NCBI GenBank assembly: GCA_024223125.1
Contig: JAAEOP010000595.1
Span: forward strand, 1 to 55,302
DNA length: 55,302 bases
Reading direction: 5' to 3'
Origin: Chloroflexota bacterium
Lineage (GTDB): Bacteria > Chloroflexota > Anaerolineae > Promineifilales > Promineifilaceae
The notes under the pieces are model-generated. The model did not search any database, was not told the origin of the DNA, and saw only the letters and a list, made by a program, of their open reading frames with translations. Shown here piece by piece: positions 17,601-25,130 of the stretch. The translations under genes and the position numbers were made by a program. The stretch's first letter is position 1. Every line of letters starts with the position of its first letter.

Positions 17601-20405
17601 CAAATATTTACGCTCATTGGCGACCAACGTTGTGTCTTGCAGCCGCCGATGAGGAATGACATCATCGCCGCCAACAATCACCATATATTTTAGATTGGGA
17701 TACGCCGGAACCAGACTGTAAACGAGCGATTTGATGCTGCGGGCAACATAGTTGGCCGCCTGCGGGTTGGCCGGGTCTGCATCCCAAATTGCGTAAGCGT
17801 TCACAATTTTCGGGTAGCTGTCCAGATTGATAATCTCGCCGTTGACGCCGCTATCCCCGGCCAACAAATTGAGCTTATTCACCAAATCGGCCGAAGCCAC
17901 CGTATCCGTTCCCGTGTAAATCTGGTTCATTCGCAGTTGGTTGAAGAGGATGAGGGTTTGGGCGCTGGTTTGAACGGCCGGTACGGTGAAGGTGGGTACG
18001 GCCGTACTGATAATCGGAAATGGGTTATTGGGCGGTACCACATGAGCGCCGATGGTGAAGGATTGGCCAACGGCCGCGGAATTATGAGGCACAACCGCCA
18101 GAAACCAGGGTCCGGCCAATTCATGCACATTGTGGCGAATCTTCTCCGCCGTCTGCGGCAGCGGATGAGCCGAAATCTTCACCAATGTTTCCGCCCCCCC
18201 TTGTGAGCTGATGTCGTCTAGCTGGGCAATGTCATCCAACTGGGCAATATCATCCAGTTGAGCGATGTCGTCTAATTGGGCGATGTCATCCAATTGGGCA
18301 ATGTCGTCTAGCTGGGCGATGTCATCCAGTTGAGCAATGTCGTCTAGTTGGGCAATATCATCCAGTTGGGCCAAATTGTACAGTCGGGCCAAATCATAAA
18401 TTTGGGCAATGTCGTCCAGTTGAGCAATGTCGTCCAGTTGAGCAATGTCATCTAGCTGGGCAATGTCATCCAACTGCGCCACCGACACCAGGTTACCCAG
18501 GTCTCGCAGTTGGCCGTTTTCTTCACTGATGAAAGGTGCAAACAAATACAAATCATAATCGGCATTGCTAGTCACAGTGGCGCTGATGACGGAGCCAGGG
18601 TCAGCTACGTCCAACCGATACCAGTTTGTGTCGTTGTTGGTCACGGCCGTGTCCTGAACCGGTACGCCTTGAACCAGTAATTGGCTGGATGGGCGCGAAT
18701 TATTGCCATCACAGGTATCTACAATGCCATTGTTGTTTGTGTCTGGTCCAATCATGCGATGGAATTCCAGATCGTCAAAATGGTAATTAAAGCCCCAGGT
18801 TTCTAATTGGGCTGAGTAAATGCAAGCGCCGCTAATTGTCAGAGTACCATTGCTGTTTCTTGTATCCTGGCCGATAACGGCCGCTCCTTGTGTTTCAATT
18901 GTATAAGCTGCGCCCGGTTGGTCTCGGCCAATCAAAGTAGCTGGCGGGAGACCAATGTTGGTTACATTTACACTGACATAATCTACGGCAAAATCAAAGT
19001 TGAATAAGGCATCTGTTCCGGCCGGCCAGGTAGCTACGTCCACAATAGCCCCATCATTGCGCGGATAAGAACCACAGCCAGGACAGGTCGGATGAATGTC
19101 ATTGATGGCAAAATCGAAGGTGACACCCTCTGAACCATAACTGTTGTTGAGCAAATCAACAGTAGCCTGACCGGAAGCTGACGTCAGACCGTTGAAGTCA
19201 ATAATAGTATTGGTGTCTGCTTCGTAAGCGCCAATGTCGCAAGCTGCACCCCACGGCCGTAACACACCCCGCTGATCGGCCGTCAAAGCCACGCCATTAT
19301 GATCCAGACAATTTCCCACACCGGCATCAATCCCATTACTTCCGGCCAGGAGGGCGTGGGTTTGGGTGGCGCCGCTGTTGTTAGCCAAAACAGAGTCAAA
19401 ACTGGTCACTGTACCCAGGTTAATGGGACTGCTACCACAAGTGGCGTCATCAATCAGGTTGCCGCCACCGCCGCTAAACGTCGTGCTACATTCGCTGCCG
19501 CTGTTGTTGGTCAGAATGCTGTTGTGGGCGTTGATGGTCGTCGAGCCGGCCGCGTAAACATGGATGCCCCCCGCGCCGGCAGCGGCCATATTATTAGCAA
19601 TCGTCACATTATGCAGATTCACGGTATGAGCTGTACCGCCATTTAACGTAACCAGCATCGCTCCACCTGCATTACCGCCGGCCGTGTTGTTGGAAATAGT
19701 TGTATTAACAAGATTGACAACAGGATTGGAGAGGGGATTATTGCCATCACTTTGCAACGCGCCGGAATCAATCCCGGATTGGTTGTTAGATAGGGTACTG
19801 CCAATGATGGTGAGGGTTCCATTGAAGTTGTAAATGGCGCCACCGGAACCGGAAGATTGATTATCGGTCACGGCTGTGTTCCGCAGCGTCAGATTCCCCG
19901 AATTAAAAAGTGCCGAGCCTTCCCCATAAGGCCAACCAAGCCCGGTATTGCCGTGACGGATGGTGATGTTTTCGATAACGGCCGTGTTCCCTGGCAGCAG
20001 ATGAAAAATACGGCCGATGCCCGCCGCTGTCGTGGAACCAGCCTGCACAATCGTTGTGGCTGCCCCCGCCCCCGTCAATGTAATGTCACTGGCAATGTCC
20101 AGGTCTTCGGTTGCGCCCCCATCTTCATTGATGCCGGTCAGCGTTAAGGTGTACGTGCCCGCCGGTAGATTGATCACATCTGTACCGGACAAAGCATTGG
20201 CCTCTTGAACGGCCGCTCGCAGCGTACATTCATTGGCGGCCGTGGCGCAAATCCCATCCCCCGGCGCAGCGTCTACAGCATCGCTTACACTGTCTACTAC
20301 AAAAGCGTTGGCAAAAACTGGCCTAGATCGAGGAGCAATAAATACGGCAATTCCTAAAATCAGAAAAAAACAAATAAGCCTCAAGCGGCGAGAGAGCGGG
20401 GACAT
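14655..20405 (-). CDS. Giant secreted CSLREX / beta-helix / gingipain-like (C25) / TSP3 / PKD protein
   Basis: A 1916-aa exported protein. In order: signal peptide (LICFFLILGIAVFIAP); CSLREX domain (GICATAANECTLRAAVQEAN); right-handed beta-helix rich in NNTAGG-type turns; choice-of-anchor Q end (GIDAGVGNC...DIGAYE); a C-terminally folded segment; 15 hexapeptides AQLDDI; then a caspase-like C25 (gingipain) region with MVIVGGDDVIPHRR, GLGRLVESPGE, candidate His in SLNSHFDHFRF and Cys in FSVGCHAGLNV. Five Asp-rich thrombospondin type 3 repeats (DGDGVIDSLDNC etc.) bind calcium in known proteins; then a PKD domain and a GSFVTGGGWI module. Likely a cell-surface or secreted cysteine protease or adhesin. 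ATG at 20405 follows AAGGAG; the longer ORF start adds ten non-signal residues. Confidence 0.85.
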   Translation of the reverse strand: MSPLSRRLRLICFFLILGIAVFIAPRSRPVFANAFVVDSVSDAVDAAPGDGICATAANECTLRAAVQEANALSGTDVINLPAGTYTLTLTGINEDGGATEDLDIASDITLTGAGAATTIVQAGSTTAAGIGRIFHLLPGNTAVIENITIRHGNTGLGWPYGEGSALFNSGNLTLRNTAVTDNQSSGSGGAIYNFNGTLTIIGSTLSNNQSGIDSGALQSDGNNPLSNPVVNLVNTTISNNTAGGNAGGAMLVTLNGGTAHTVNLHNVTIANNMAAAGAGGIHVYAAGSTTINAHNSILTNNSGSECSTTFSGGGGNLIDDATCGSSPINLGTVTSFDSVLANNSGATQTHALLAGSNGIDAGVGNCLDHNGVALTADQRGVLRPWGAACDIGAYEADTNTIIDFNGLTSASGQATVDLLNNSYGSEGVTFDFAINDIHPTCPGCGSYPRNDGAIVDVATWPAGTDALFNFDFAVDYVSVNVTNIGLPPATLIGRDQPGAAYTIETQGAAVIGQDTRNSNGTLTISGACIYSAQLETWGFNYHFDDLEFHRMIGPDTNNNGIVDTCDGNNSRPSSQLLVQGVPVQDTAVTNNDTNWYRLDVADPGSVISATVTSNADYDLYLFAPFISEENGQLRDLGNLVSVAQLDDIAQLDDIAQLDDIAQLDDIAQIYDLARLYNLAQLDDIAQLDDIAQLDDIAQLDDIAQLDDIAQLDDIAQLDDIAQLDDIAQLDDISSQGGAETLVKISAHPLPQTAEKIRHNVHELAGPWFLAVVPHNSAAVGQSFTIGAHVVPPNNPFPIISTAVPTFTVPAVQTSAQTLILFNQLRMNQIYTGTDTVASADLVNKLNLLAGDSGVNGEIINLDSYPKIVNAYAIWDADPANPQAANYVARSIKSLVYSLVPAYPNLKYMVIVGGDDVIPHRRLQDTTLVANERKYLFYDNPALFSSAQLRYYLSDDYYAGTLPSSVAGREIYLPQYGLGRLVESPGEIATMVDTYRHQPILSPQNALVTGYDFLVDQATAISGTLGTQGLGQVDTLINNSWTADQFRNTAFSAQTYDLMSLNSHFDHFRFFPNNPDDVLATEFDSSPNFSGRLIFSVGCHAGLNVADGRTIFTFTDSDYAQTFARQGTTFLGNTGFGYGDGDLLAYSERLILNFTEELGYNPAPGNINSLPTVGTAVLRAKQRYFNSLGAGGLTNYDEKVLGELVLYGLPMLQVEMPVQTAVVPGGDSVFNSGAPPLSTGPSGVNAWQMPLNFSYDAHFVNNGTRSGTYHTIQGENGLLSTGGRPVLPQTTRNFGSPTETVHGVLMLGGTFSDTSGFDPVITNIITQEVKVGGEGFYPMQQLYPSTSASMNRFLTVGGDLQQRLVVVPAQFQATSVATPTIGIMRLYSDLDLLVYTATFSETDFLPPHIWALDVTPSPTTVQFDVELDDSGDGSSAGGIHRVVVLYRDTAVNTWSALDLTYNPATGKATGSIPAVAGTLEYFIQAVDDAGNVTLGLDQGVPFLVLSAVAHSDGDGVIDSLDNCRLVHNPAQTDFDGDGLGDACDLNADNDSVADIFDTFPQDNSEWVDTDNDGIGNNSDTDNDNDGVLDSSDNCTLVANPTQADFDGDSLGDACDSDDDDDGVPDNADAFPLDPTRWSDFDADGVDDQVDNCPLVPNLGQEDADNDGIGDACEVNHPPQIGPIVPPTNPVQVGIMITATAVYTDVDPGDTLTIEWRWGDGQNTTQVLPDTMGTASASHTYTSPGRYVVSILLTDSAGAAVETVYEHIVVYDPHGSFVTGGGWIETLAGWCSYTPECTDAEEIATFRFVSRYRRGSDVPSGHTFFRVQGGDFRFRSTNYDWLLLMPDSDTAIYRGEGTVNWSNAPNSERYQFMVYVTDNDRHNDTFRIKIWWNDNGTENVVYDTGIERPLGYGQIRMR
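18210..18479 (-). repeat. 15 x 18-bp tandem repeat coding AQLDDI hexapeptides
   Basis: Exactly 270 bp. Thirteen units code AQLDDI; two in the middle code AQIYDL and ARLYNL. Units differ mainly at synonymous positions (GTC ATC/GTC GTC, CAA CTG/CAG TTG), so the peptide rather than the DNA seems kept. In the phase L-D-D-I-A-Q each unit fits the hexapeptide rule [LIV]-[GAED]-x-x-[STAV]-x of left-handed beta-helices. Confidence 0.9.
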
Positions 20406-20435
20406 GATTTTCTCCTTATACAATATCACTACCAA

Positions 20436-20529
20436 TACTACATGTTTACTTAAGAGTGTTCAGTGTTCAATGTTCAATGTTCTACTACATGTTTACTTAA
20501 GAGTGTTCAGTGTTCAGTGTTCAGTGTTC
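20436..20529. repeat. 34-bp direct repeat plus GTGTTCA heptamers
   Basis: A 34-bp block at 20436-20469 recurs at 20483-20516 (47-bp period), each ending in runs of GTGTTCA/ATGTTCA. It lies upstream of the giant surface-protein gene. A related run (actgaacactg) lies at 50060-50085 between acpS and the M16 gene. Confidence 0.75.
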
Positions 20530-20593
20530 AGCGCTTGTTTTGTAAGCGTAATTGAAAACTGACGACTGAAAACCATCAATCTCCACCGATACC

Positions 20594-20797
20594 TCAATCT
20601 TCGGATTCGTTCCTTTCTTTTCCGATTTCGGTAGTGACGGCCGCCAGATATTCGACCAGGGCTGCCAAAGAATGAAAACCAAGCCGTTCACCAGATTGTG
20701 GGTCTAGCAGAGAATAGCGCCAGGTGGTACGGCCGTTGGCAGCATTCTCAGACCAAAAACGCAGCATATAAGTATAATAGAGAGGTTGTGCAGCCAT
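20594..20797 (-). CDS. Small conserved hypothetical protein
   Basis: A 67-aa protein I cannot assign to a named family. It reads YYTYMLRFW, then TTWRYSLLDPQSGERLGFHSL and AALVEYLAAV. The W-x-x-S-L-x-D-P-x-x-G-E-R-x-G-F pattern resembles short hypothetical proteins I associate with filamentous-type bacteria such as Chloroflexota and Cyanobacteria; this is recollection, not a search. No signal peptide or membrane helix. ATG at 20797 was chosen; GTG at 20806 and TTG at 20809 are in frame, and no start has a strong ribosome site. It lies between two large regulatory or surface genes, so function stays unknown. Confidence 0.55.
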   Translation of the reverse strand: MAAQPLYYTYMLRFWSENAANGRTTWRYSLLDPQSGERLGFHSLAALVEYLAAVTTEIGKERNESED

Positions 20798-20813
20798 ATC
20801 CGTCACCAATTTT

Positions 20814-20858
20814 GGAGATTAGAGATTGGTGATTGAATTGATCTCCAACCTCTTCTCC
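20814..20858. repeat. Degenerate GGAGATT-family inverted repeat
   Basis: GGAGATTAGAGATTGG (20814-20829) and GATCTCCAACCTCTTCTCC (20840-20858) are imperfect inverted arms, just upstream of the small hypothetical gene. Confidence 0.5.
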
Positions 20859-20901
20859 ATTATTCCCCAACACAAGCTAACTGTAATCATTTAGGGTAAT
20901 A

Positions 20902-20946
20902 GAAACGTGATCGAAACGTGAAAGCAATTCAATGGTAGAGTATAAT
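20902..20946 (+). promoter_or_regulatory. Candidate SARP-type operator and promoter
   Basis: GAAACGTGA occurs twice with an 11-bp period (20902-20910 and 20913-20921), one helical turn, as SARP proteins need. TATAAT follows at 20941-20946. The SARP-domain regulator gene begins 148 bp downstream, so autoregulation is possible. No good -35 is visible, which fits an activated promoter. Confidence 0.4.
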
Positions 20947-20957
20947 TTTCGCAAAAA

Positions 20958-21081
20958 GTGACTTATACAGGTCATTCCCCCACCTTCGTGAGGGCAGGCT
21001 CTACGAAGGTGGGAATCCACACACCAGGATACCTGTCTTCGCGGGTATGACAGTCGAGAAACACCTGTCTGTATAGTTATC
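20958..21081. repeat. MITE-like element, family B copy 2
   Basis: Ends GTGACTTATACAGG and CTGTATAGTTATC are inverted. Inside are ATTCCCCCACCTTCGT / ACGAAGGTGGGAAT and a block GATACCTGTCTTCGCGG shared with copy 1 at 8269-8364. It ends 12 bp before the regulator's ATG, so it forms most of that gene's 5' leader. Confidence 0.68.
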
Positions 21082-21093
21082 GTGAAAAGTGTT

Positions 21094-24000
21094 ATGTTGT
21101 CTTTGCGATTATTAGGAACGCCCCAAATTTTGGTAGATGGATCAACACTTCGCAGCTTGTCTTCGGCGAAGAGTCAGGCTTTGCTTTTCTATCTGGCCAT
21201 GCACGGCCGTCATCCCCAATCCCGCTTAACCATTGCCGGGCTGTTATGGCCAAACAAAACAGACAAAGAAGCGCGGGTCAATCTGCGGCAGGCCATCCGC
21301 CGCCTGCGTAAAGCGCTGCCAGCCTACATTGAAGCCACCCGCTCTACCGTTGCCCTGACCCAAACCGAAACAATAGAGATAGACGCCCAGCAGTTTCAGA
21401 TCGGTATTAGAGCGGGGTTGGATGGGGATGTAGACGCATTGCAAACGGCCGTGAACCTGTACCATGACGACTTCCTCTCCGGCTTCTTTTTAGACGGTGC
21501 CGCTCCATTTGAAGAGTGGATGCTGGCCGAGCGGGAACGACTGCGATTAGCCGCCATTCAAGGGCTGCATCAACTAGCCCTCAATTACAGTGAGCAACAA
21601 TCTACCAAACCGGGGCTGGCGGCCGTGCGCCGTCTTCTGGAAATTGAACCGTGGCGGGAAGAAGCACATCGTCAGTTGATGGTTCTGCTAGTGGCCGACG
21701 GACAAATATCGGCCGCGCTGGCACAGTTTGAACAATGCCGCCACATTCTGGCTGTTGAGTTAGACGTCGCTCCCGGCGCCGAAACCACTGCCCTGTATGA
21801 AGCCATCAAAGCAGAGAATGCCATCGTCAGGCACACGGCCGCATCACCACCGCCAACCATACCCCACAACCTGCCACCGCCGTCCACAACCTTCATCGGT
21901 CGCAGTCGTGAATTGGCAGGGCTAGATAATTTTGTCACAACCACCCAATCCCGCTTATTGACCATTATCGGGCCGGGCGGTATTGGCAAAACCCGCTTCA
22001 TGCTGGCCTACGCAAACCAGTTTCTGACAGACCCCCAGCAGATCGGCCAACACTTTTTCGATGGAATCTATTTCGTTTCCCTGGCTAACCTGAACCTCTC
22101 CTCCGAACTTTCCCTGGCCGACCAGATTAGTCTGGCCATCATTCGGGCGCTGAAATTGTCGTTAGAGACCAGAGACGGCCGTCACACCCGCTCCGCCAAA
22201 CAACAATTACTGGATTATCTGCGCCCCAAAAAGCTGGTCTTGCTGCTGGACAATTTTGAAGATTTACCTGGTGGTTACGTACTGGTGGCCGATATTTTGC
22301 GTTCTGCTCCCGATGTGCAATTAATCGTAACCTCGCGGGAACGGTTGAATTTGTATGAGGAGCGCATCTTCAATTTGCCCGGTCTGGCGCTACCCACTTT
22401 GGATGAGGGGGATACGGCCGTGCAATCAGAAGCGGTCCAACTTTTCATACGAGCCGCCCGTCGTGCCTATCACGATTTTACGCTGGCCGAAGAAGATCAA
22501 GCGTCTCTGATCAAATTGTGCCATTTTTTAGGCGGCAGTCCTCTGGCGATTGAGCTGGCCGCCTCCTGGGTAGACACCCTCTCTCTGGCCAACATTCTGG
22601 CCGAACTGCGCCACGATCTGAATTTGCTAGACACCAATTTACACAATGTAGCCGATCGCCATCGCAGTATGAGCCAGATTTTAGAATACGCCTGGCAGCG
22701 ATTGTCGTTGGAGGAGCAAACGATTTTGGCGGCCTTATCAATCTGTCGCGGTGGCTTTACCCGGCCGGCTGCGCATATCATTGCCGCCAACAATCAGTCC
22801 ATCCCTCCCCGCCAACTAGCAAGTTTACTACACAAATCCCTGCTCACTTATGATCGGGAACGGGACCGGTATGAAATGCACGAACTGCTGCGCCAGTTTG
22901 CAGTCCAAAAATGTGCCGAGGTCGCTGATTGGCACACGGCCGTGTGTACGCGCCACGCGGCCGTCTACTGCCGTTTATTGCAAGATAGTAATGTCCACAT
23001 TTTAAGTGACCGGCAGCAAACAACCCTGGCTTTATTGGAAGCTGACATCAAAAACATCCGGCTGGCCTGGCGCTGGTCTATAGCTCAATGCAAAACAACC
23101 AACCTGGCTATCGCTCTGGATGGGTTGTTTCATTTTTTTGATACCCGTAGTTGGTTTCAAGAAGGGGAACGCGCTTTACGGGAGGCTGCTTCTTGTTTTG
23201 TTGATGTTGGGGAAAATGGGGAAGAGACGGCCGTCATCCAGGCCAAAATTCGGGCGCGACAAGGCTGGTTTCTCTTTCATTTGGGACAGCAACAAGAAAG
23301 CATCTGGCTGCTCAATGAGAGTATGCAATTTTTCCGGCAGCATGGCATCACGAGCCAACTCATCTTTACCCTTAACTATCTAGGCGCTGTCATGCACCAC
23401 CAGGGACGGTATGATGAAGCCTACATCTATCTGACAGAAGCGCGCCAATTGGCCCAAAGCAACGGCGATCAATATCAGGCCAGTTTAAGTCTGAACATTC
23501 TGGGCCAACTTATGTTTGCCGTGGGAGAGTACACGGCCGCTTACCAATATTGCCAGGAAGCGCTGTACCTCAAACGCAAAATCGGCGACCGGCGAGGTAT
23601 GACTTATTCGCTTACCAATCTAGGGCAGGTGGCTGAAGCGCAGGCGGATTATGAGGAAGCGGGCCGACTGCTCCAGGAAAGCATGAGTATCAGTGAAGCA
23701 ATTGGCGACCAGCGAGGGGTGGCCTTTGGGCTGCAAAATCTAGGAAATGTTGCCCTGGTTCGCGGTCAGATGAATGCGGCCGAAACGCATTACACAGATA
23801 GTCTGGCTATTTCCCGCAAAATCGGCAATCGGTTGGGGATGAGTTTGAATTTGATACGGTTGGGGGAAACGGCCATCATCCAAAATAACCCCATTGCTGC
23901 TCAAGACTTTTTGCAGGAAGGGATGCAAATCGCACTGACACTTGAATCCATTCCTACGCTGGTTGAAGGGGTTTTAGGAACGGCCGTGATGTGGCAAGCG

Positions 24001-24198
24001 GCCGGTCAAATAGCCCAAAGTCATACTTGTGCCCAATTTGCACACCGCTTCCCAGACAGCAGCCCAGCCCAAAAAGAGCGGGCAGAAGGGTTGTTGGTGG
24101 AAGGGGAGACGGCCGTGTTCCCCTTTACAGACGACATCATCACCTTTGTCACAAATTGGGTCTTAACGCAGTTAGCCCAACCCCCAACACAAATCTGA
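21094..24198 (+). CDS. SARP/BTAD-type transcriptional regulator with NB-ARC ATPase and TPRs
   Basis: A 1034-aa regulator of the AfsR/SARP type. Residues 1-105 form an OmpR-like winged helix (LSLRLLGTPQILVDG ... LLWPN ... NLRQAIRRLRKAL). Residues 106-240 are the BTAD domain (FLSGFFLDGAAPFEEWMLAERERL, EPWREEAHRQLM, ELDVAPGAETTALY). An NB-ARC/STAND ATPase follows, with Walker A GPGGIGKT (293-300), Walker B LVLLLDNFEDL, and LGGSPLAIELAASW. The C-terminal third (about 700-1000) has tetratricopeptide repeats with IGDRRGMTYSLTNLGQVA-type units. Ligand or partner sensing by the TPRs should gate ATP-dependent DNA binding. ATG at 21094 fits the family N-terminus; an in-frame GTG lies at 21082. A family B element forms its leader. 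Confidence 0.87.
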   Translation: MLSLRLLGTPQILVDGSTLRSLSSAKSQALLFYLAMHGRHPQSRLTIAGLLWPNKTDKEARVNLRQAIRRLRKALPAYIEATRSTVALTQTETIEIDAQQFQIGIRAGLDGDVDALQTAVNLYHDDFLSGFFLDGAAPFEEWMLAERERLRLAAIQGLHQLALNYSEQQSTKPGLAAVRRLLEIEPWREEAHRQLMVLLVADGQISAALAQFEQCRHILAVELDVAPGAETTALYEAIKAENAIVRHTAASPPPTIPHNLPPPSTTFIGRSRELAGLDNFVTTTQSRLLTIIGPGGIGKTRFMLAYANQFLTDPQQIGQHFFDGIYFVSLANLNLSSELSLADQISLAIIRALKLSLETRDGRHTRSAKQQLLDYLRPKKLVLLLDNFEDLPGGYVLVADILRSAPDVQLIVTSRERLNLYEERIFNLPGLALPTLDEGDTAVQSEAVQLFIRAARRAYHDFTLAEEDQASLIKLCHFLGGSPLAIELAASWVDTLSLANILAELRHDLNLLDTNLHNVADRHRSMSQILEYAWQRLSLEEQTILAALSICRGGFTRPAAHIIAANNQSIPPRQLASLLHKSLLTYDRERDRYEMHELLRQFAVQKCAEVADWHTAVCTRHAAVYCRLLQDSNVHILSDRQQTTLALLEADIKNIRLAWRWSIAQCKTTNLAIALDGLFHFFDTRSWFQEGERALREAASCFVDVGENGEETAVIQAKIRARQGWFLFHLGQQQESIWLLNESMQFFRQHGITSQLIFTLNYLGAVMHHQGRYDEAYIYLTEARQLAQSNGDQYQASLSLNILGQLMFAVGEYTAAYQYCQEALYLKRKIGDRRGMTYSLTNLGQVAEAQADYEEAGRLLQESMSISEAIGDQRGVAFGLQNLGNVALVRGQMNAAETHYTDSLAISRKIGNRLGMSLNLIRLGETAIIQNNPIAAQDFLQEGMQIALTLESIPTLVEGVLGTAVMWQAAGQIAQSHTCAQFAHRFPDSSPAQKERAEGLLVEGETAVFPFTDDIITFVTNWVLTQLAQPPTQI

Positions 24199-24294
24199 TC
24201 GGCATCAGAACACAACAGGCAATTTTCATACTAACCATAATGAAATCCCAAATCAACACCCAGTTCAAAGGCAACAATAATAAAAGCCCCCTTT

Positions 24295-24693
24295 TTACCT
24301 TTGTTTTCTAATGTCAACCACAACACCAAGAGTTACCATGCCACTACCTGGAAAGGCTCTATGAAATTCAAGGAACTCTGGTGTTATCAGAGGGCATCCA
24401 AGCAAATTGGCAGTTGCGGCAATCAAGCGGTCATGTAGTTCAGGAATATCGGTTATTTTTTCGGCGGCACGAATGACATCGAAAGTCAATGAATACTTTT
24501 TGAAATTCGGATATTTTTGAAGCAGTTGAGAAACTGCACTGAGGGATGCTTGCATTCTGCCTTTTTGCGAAAGATATAAAATTTCTGCCAACACCATAGC
24601 AGGGATAAATATAGTTGCTTCTTCTTTTCCACTTATGCGGATATTTGTGAATCGAAAGAATTCAGTTCCCTTCTGTGGGGTACTGGCGTACAT
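24295..24693 (-). pseudogene. Truncated PIN-domain (VapC-like) toxin
   Basis: The last ~110 codons read as a PIN ribonuclease: IFIPAMVLAEILYLSQKGR, then IPELHDRLIAATANLLGCPLITPEF. The second and third acidic positions are present (Glu of LAEI, Asp of ELHDRLIAA). The N-terminal strand with the first catalytic aspartate (MxxDTH type) is missing. The open frame continues upstream to 24903, but that part is antisense to an ISKra4 transposase remnant and is not toxin sequence. So the gene was cut at about 24.70 kb and is probably dead. No VapB-like antitoxin is adjacent. Confidence 0.72.
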
Positions 24694-24717
24694 CGGAATG
24701 CGAATTTGGCGCAGGAG

Positions 24718-25010
24718 TGAATCATCTTGGACGATGGTGCAGAATGGATTTGGAACCTGGTAGATAAAAACTTCCCCCAAGCAGTACAAATTATTGATTG
24801 GTTTCACGCTACTGAATACCTGATGCCTATCGCAAAAGCGGCTTTTCGGGATAAGAAACAACAACAAGCATGGGTGAATAATGTGAAAGACTCTCTGTCG
24901 CATGGATTATCCCACCTATCGGAAACAAGGATACCATATTGGCTCTGGCACAATTGAAAGTGCGGCCAAGAAAATAGGGACACAACGCCTGTAATTGCCT
25001 GACAAGTCGT
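24718..25010 (+). mobile_element. ISKra4-family transposase remnant
   Basis: [32 protein letters not shown] is the catalytic-core signature of ISKra4 transposases (first half at 24727-24820). After an internal deletion and frame change the text resumes as [21 protein letters not shown] (about 24929-24991), the conserved C-terminal motif. Start and end of the element are missing. It lies between a truncated PIN gene and an amidase scrap. Confidence 0.8.
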
Positions 25011-25109
25011 TCGTAGACCCGGCAGCCCAACCTCATTCCAATACAGGGGCACAGACATCGCTGGTTGGCCGGTGGCATTGGCAAGCGGCGTAAAAGGGAC
25101 ATAAACCAA
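25011..25109 (-). pseudogene. Amidase (GatA-like) fragment
   Basis: In one minus-strand frame the sequence reads [20 protein letters not shown] then [10 protein letters not shown], a motif found near the C-terminus of amidase-signature enzymes. Only ~30 codons remain. The frame then runs into the antisense of the ISKra4 remnant. The amidase Ser-Ser-Lys core is absent, so this is a gene scrap. Confidence 0.6.
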
Positions 25110-25130
25110 TGCCCGGTCAAATGTATAAAT

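Noticed and set aside
18210..18479. Possible CRISPR array
   Set aside because: Units are contiguous, 18 bp, in frame and without spacers; no cas genes.
24295..24903. A 202-aa minus-strand protein
   Set aside because: Only the last ~110 codons are PIN; the rest is antisense to transposase sequence, so annotated as pseudogene from 24693.
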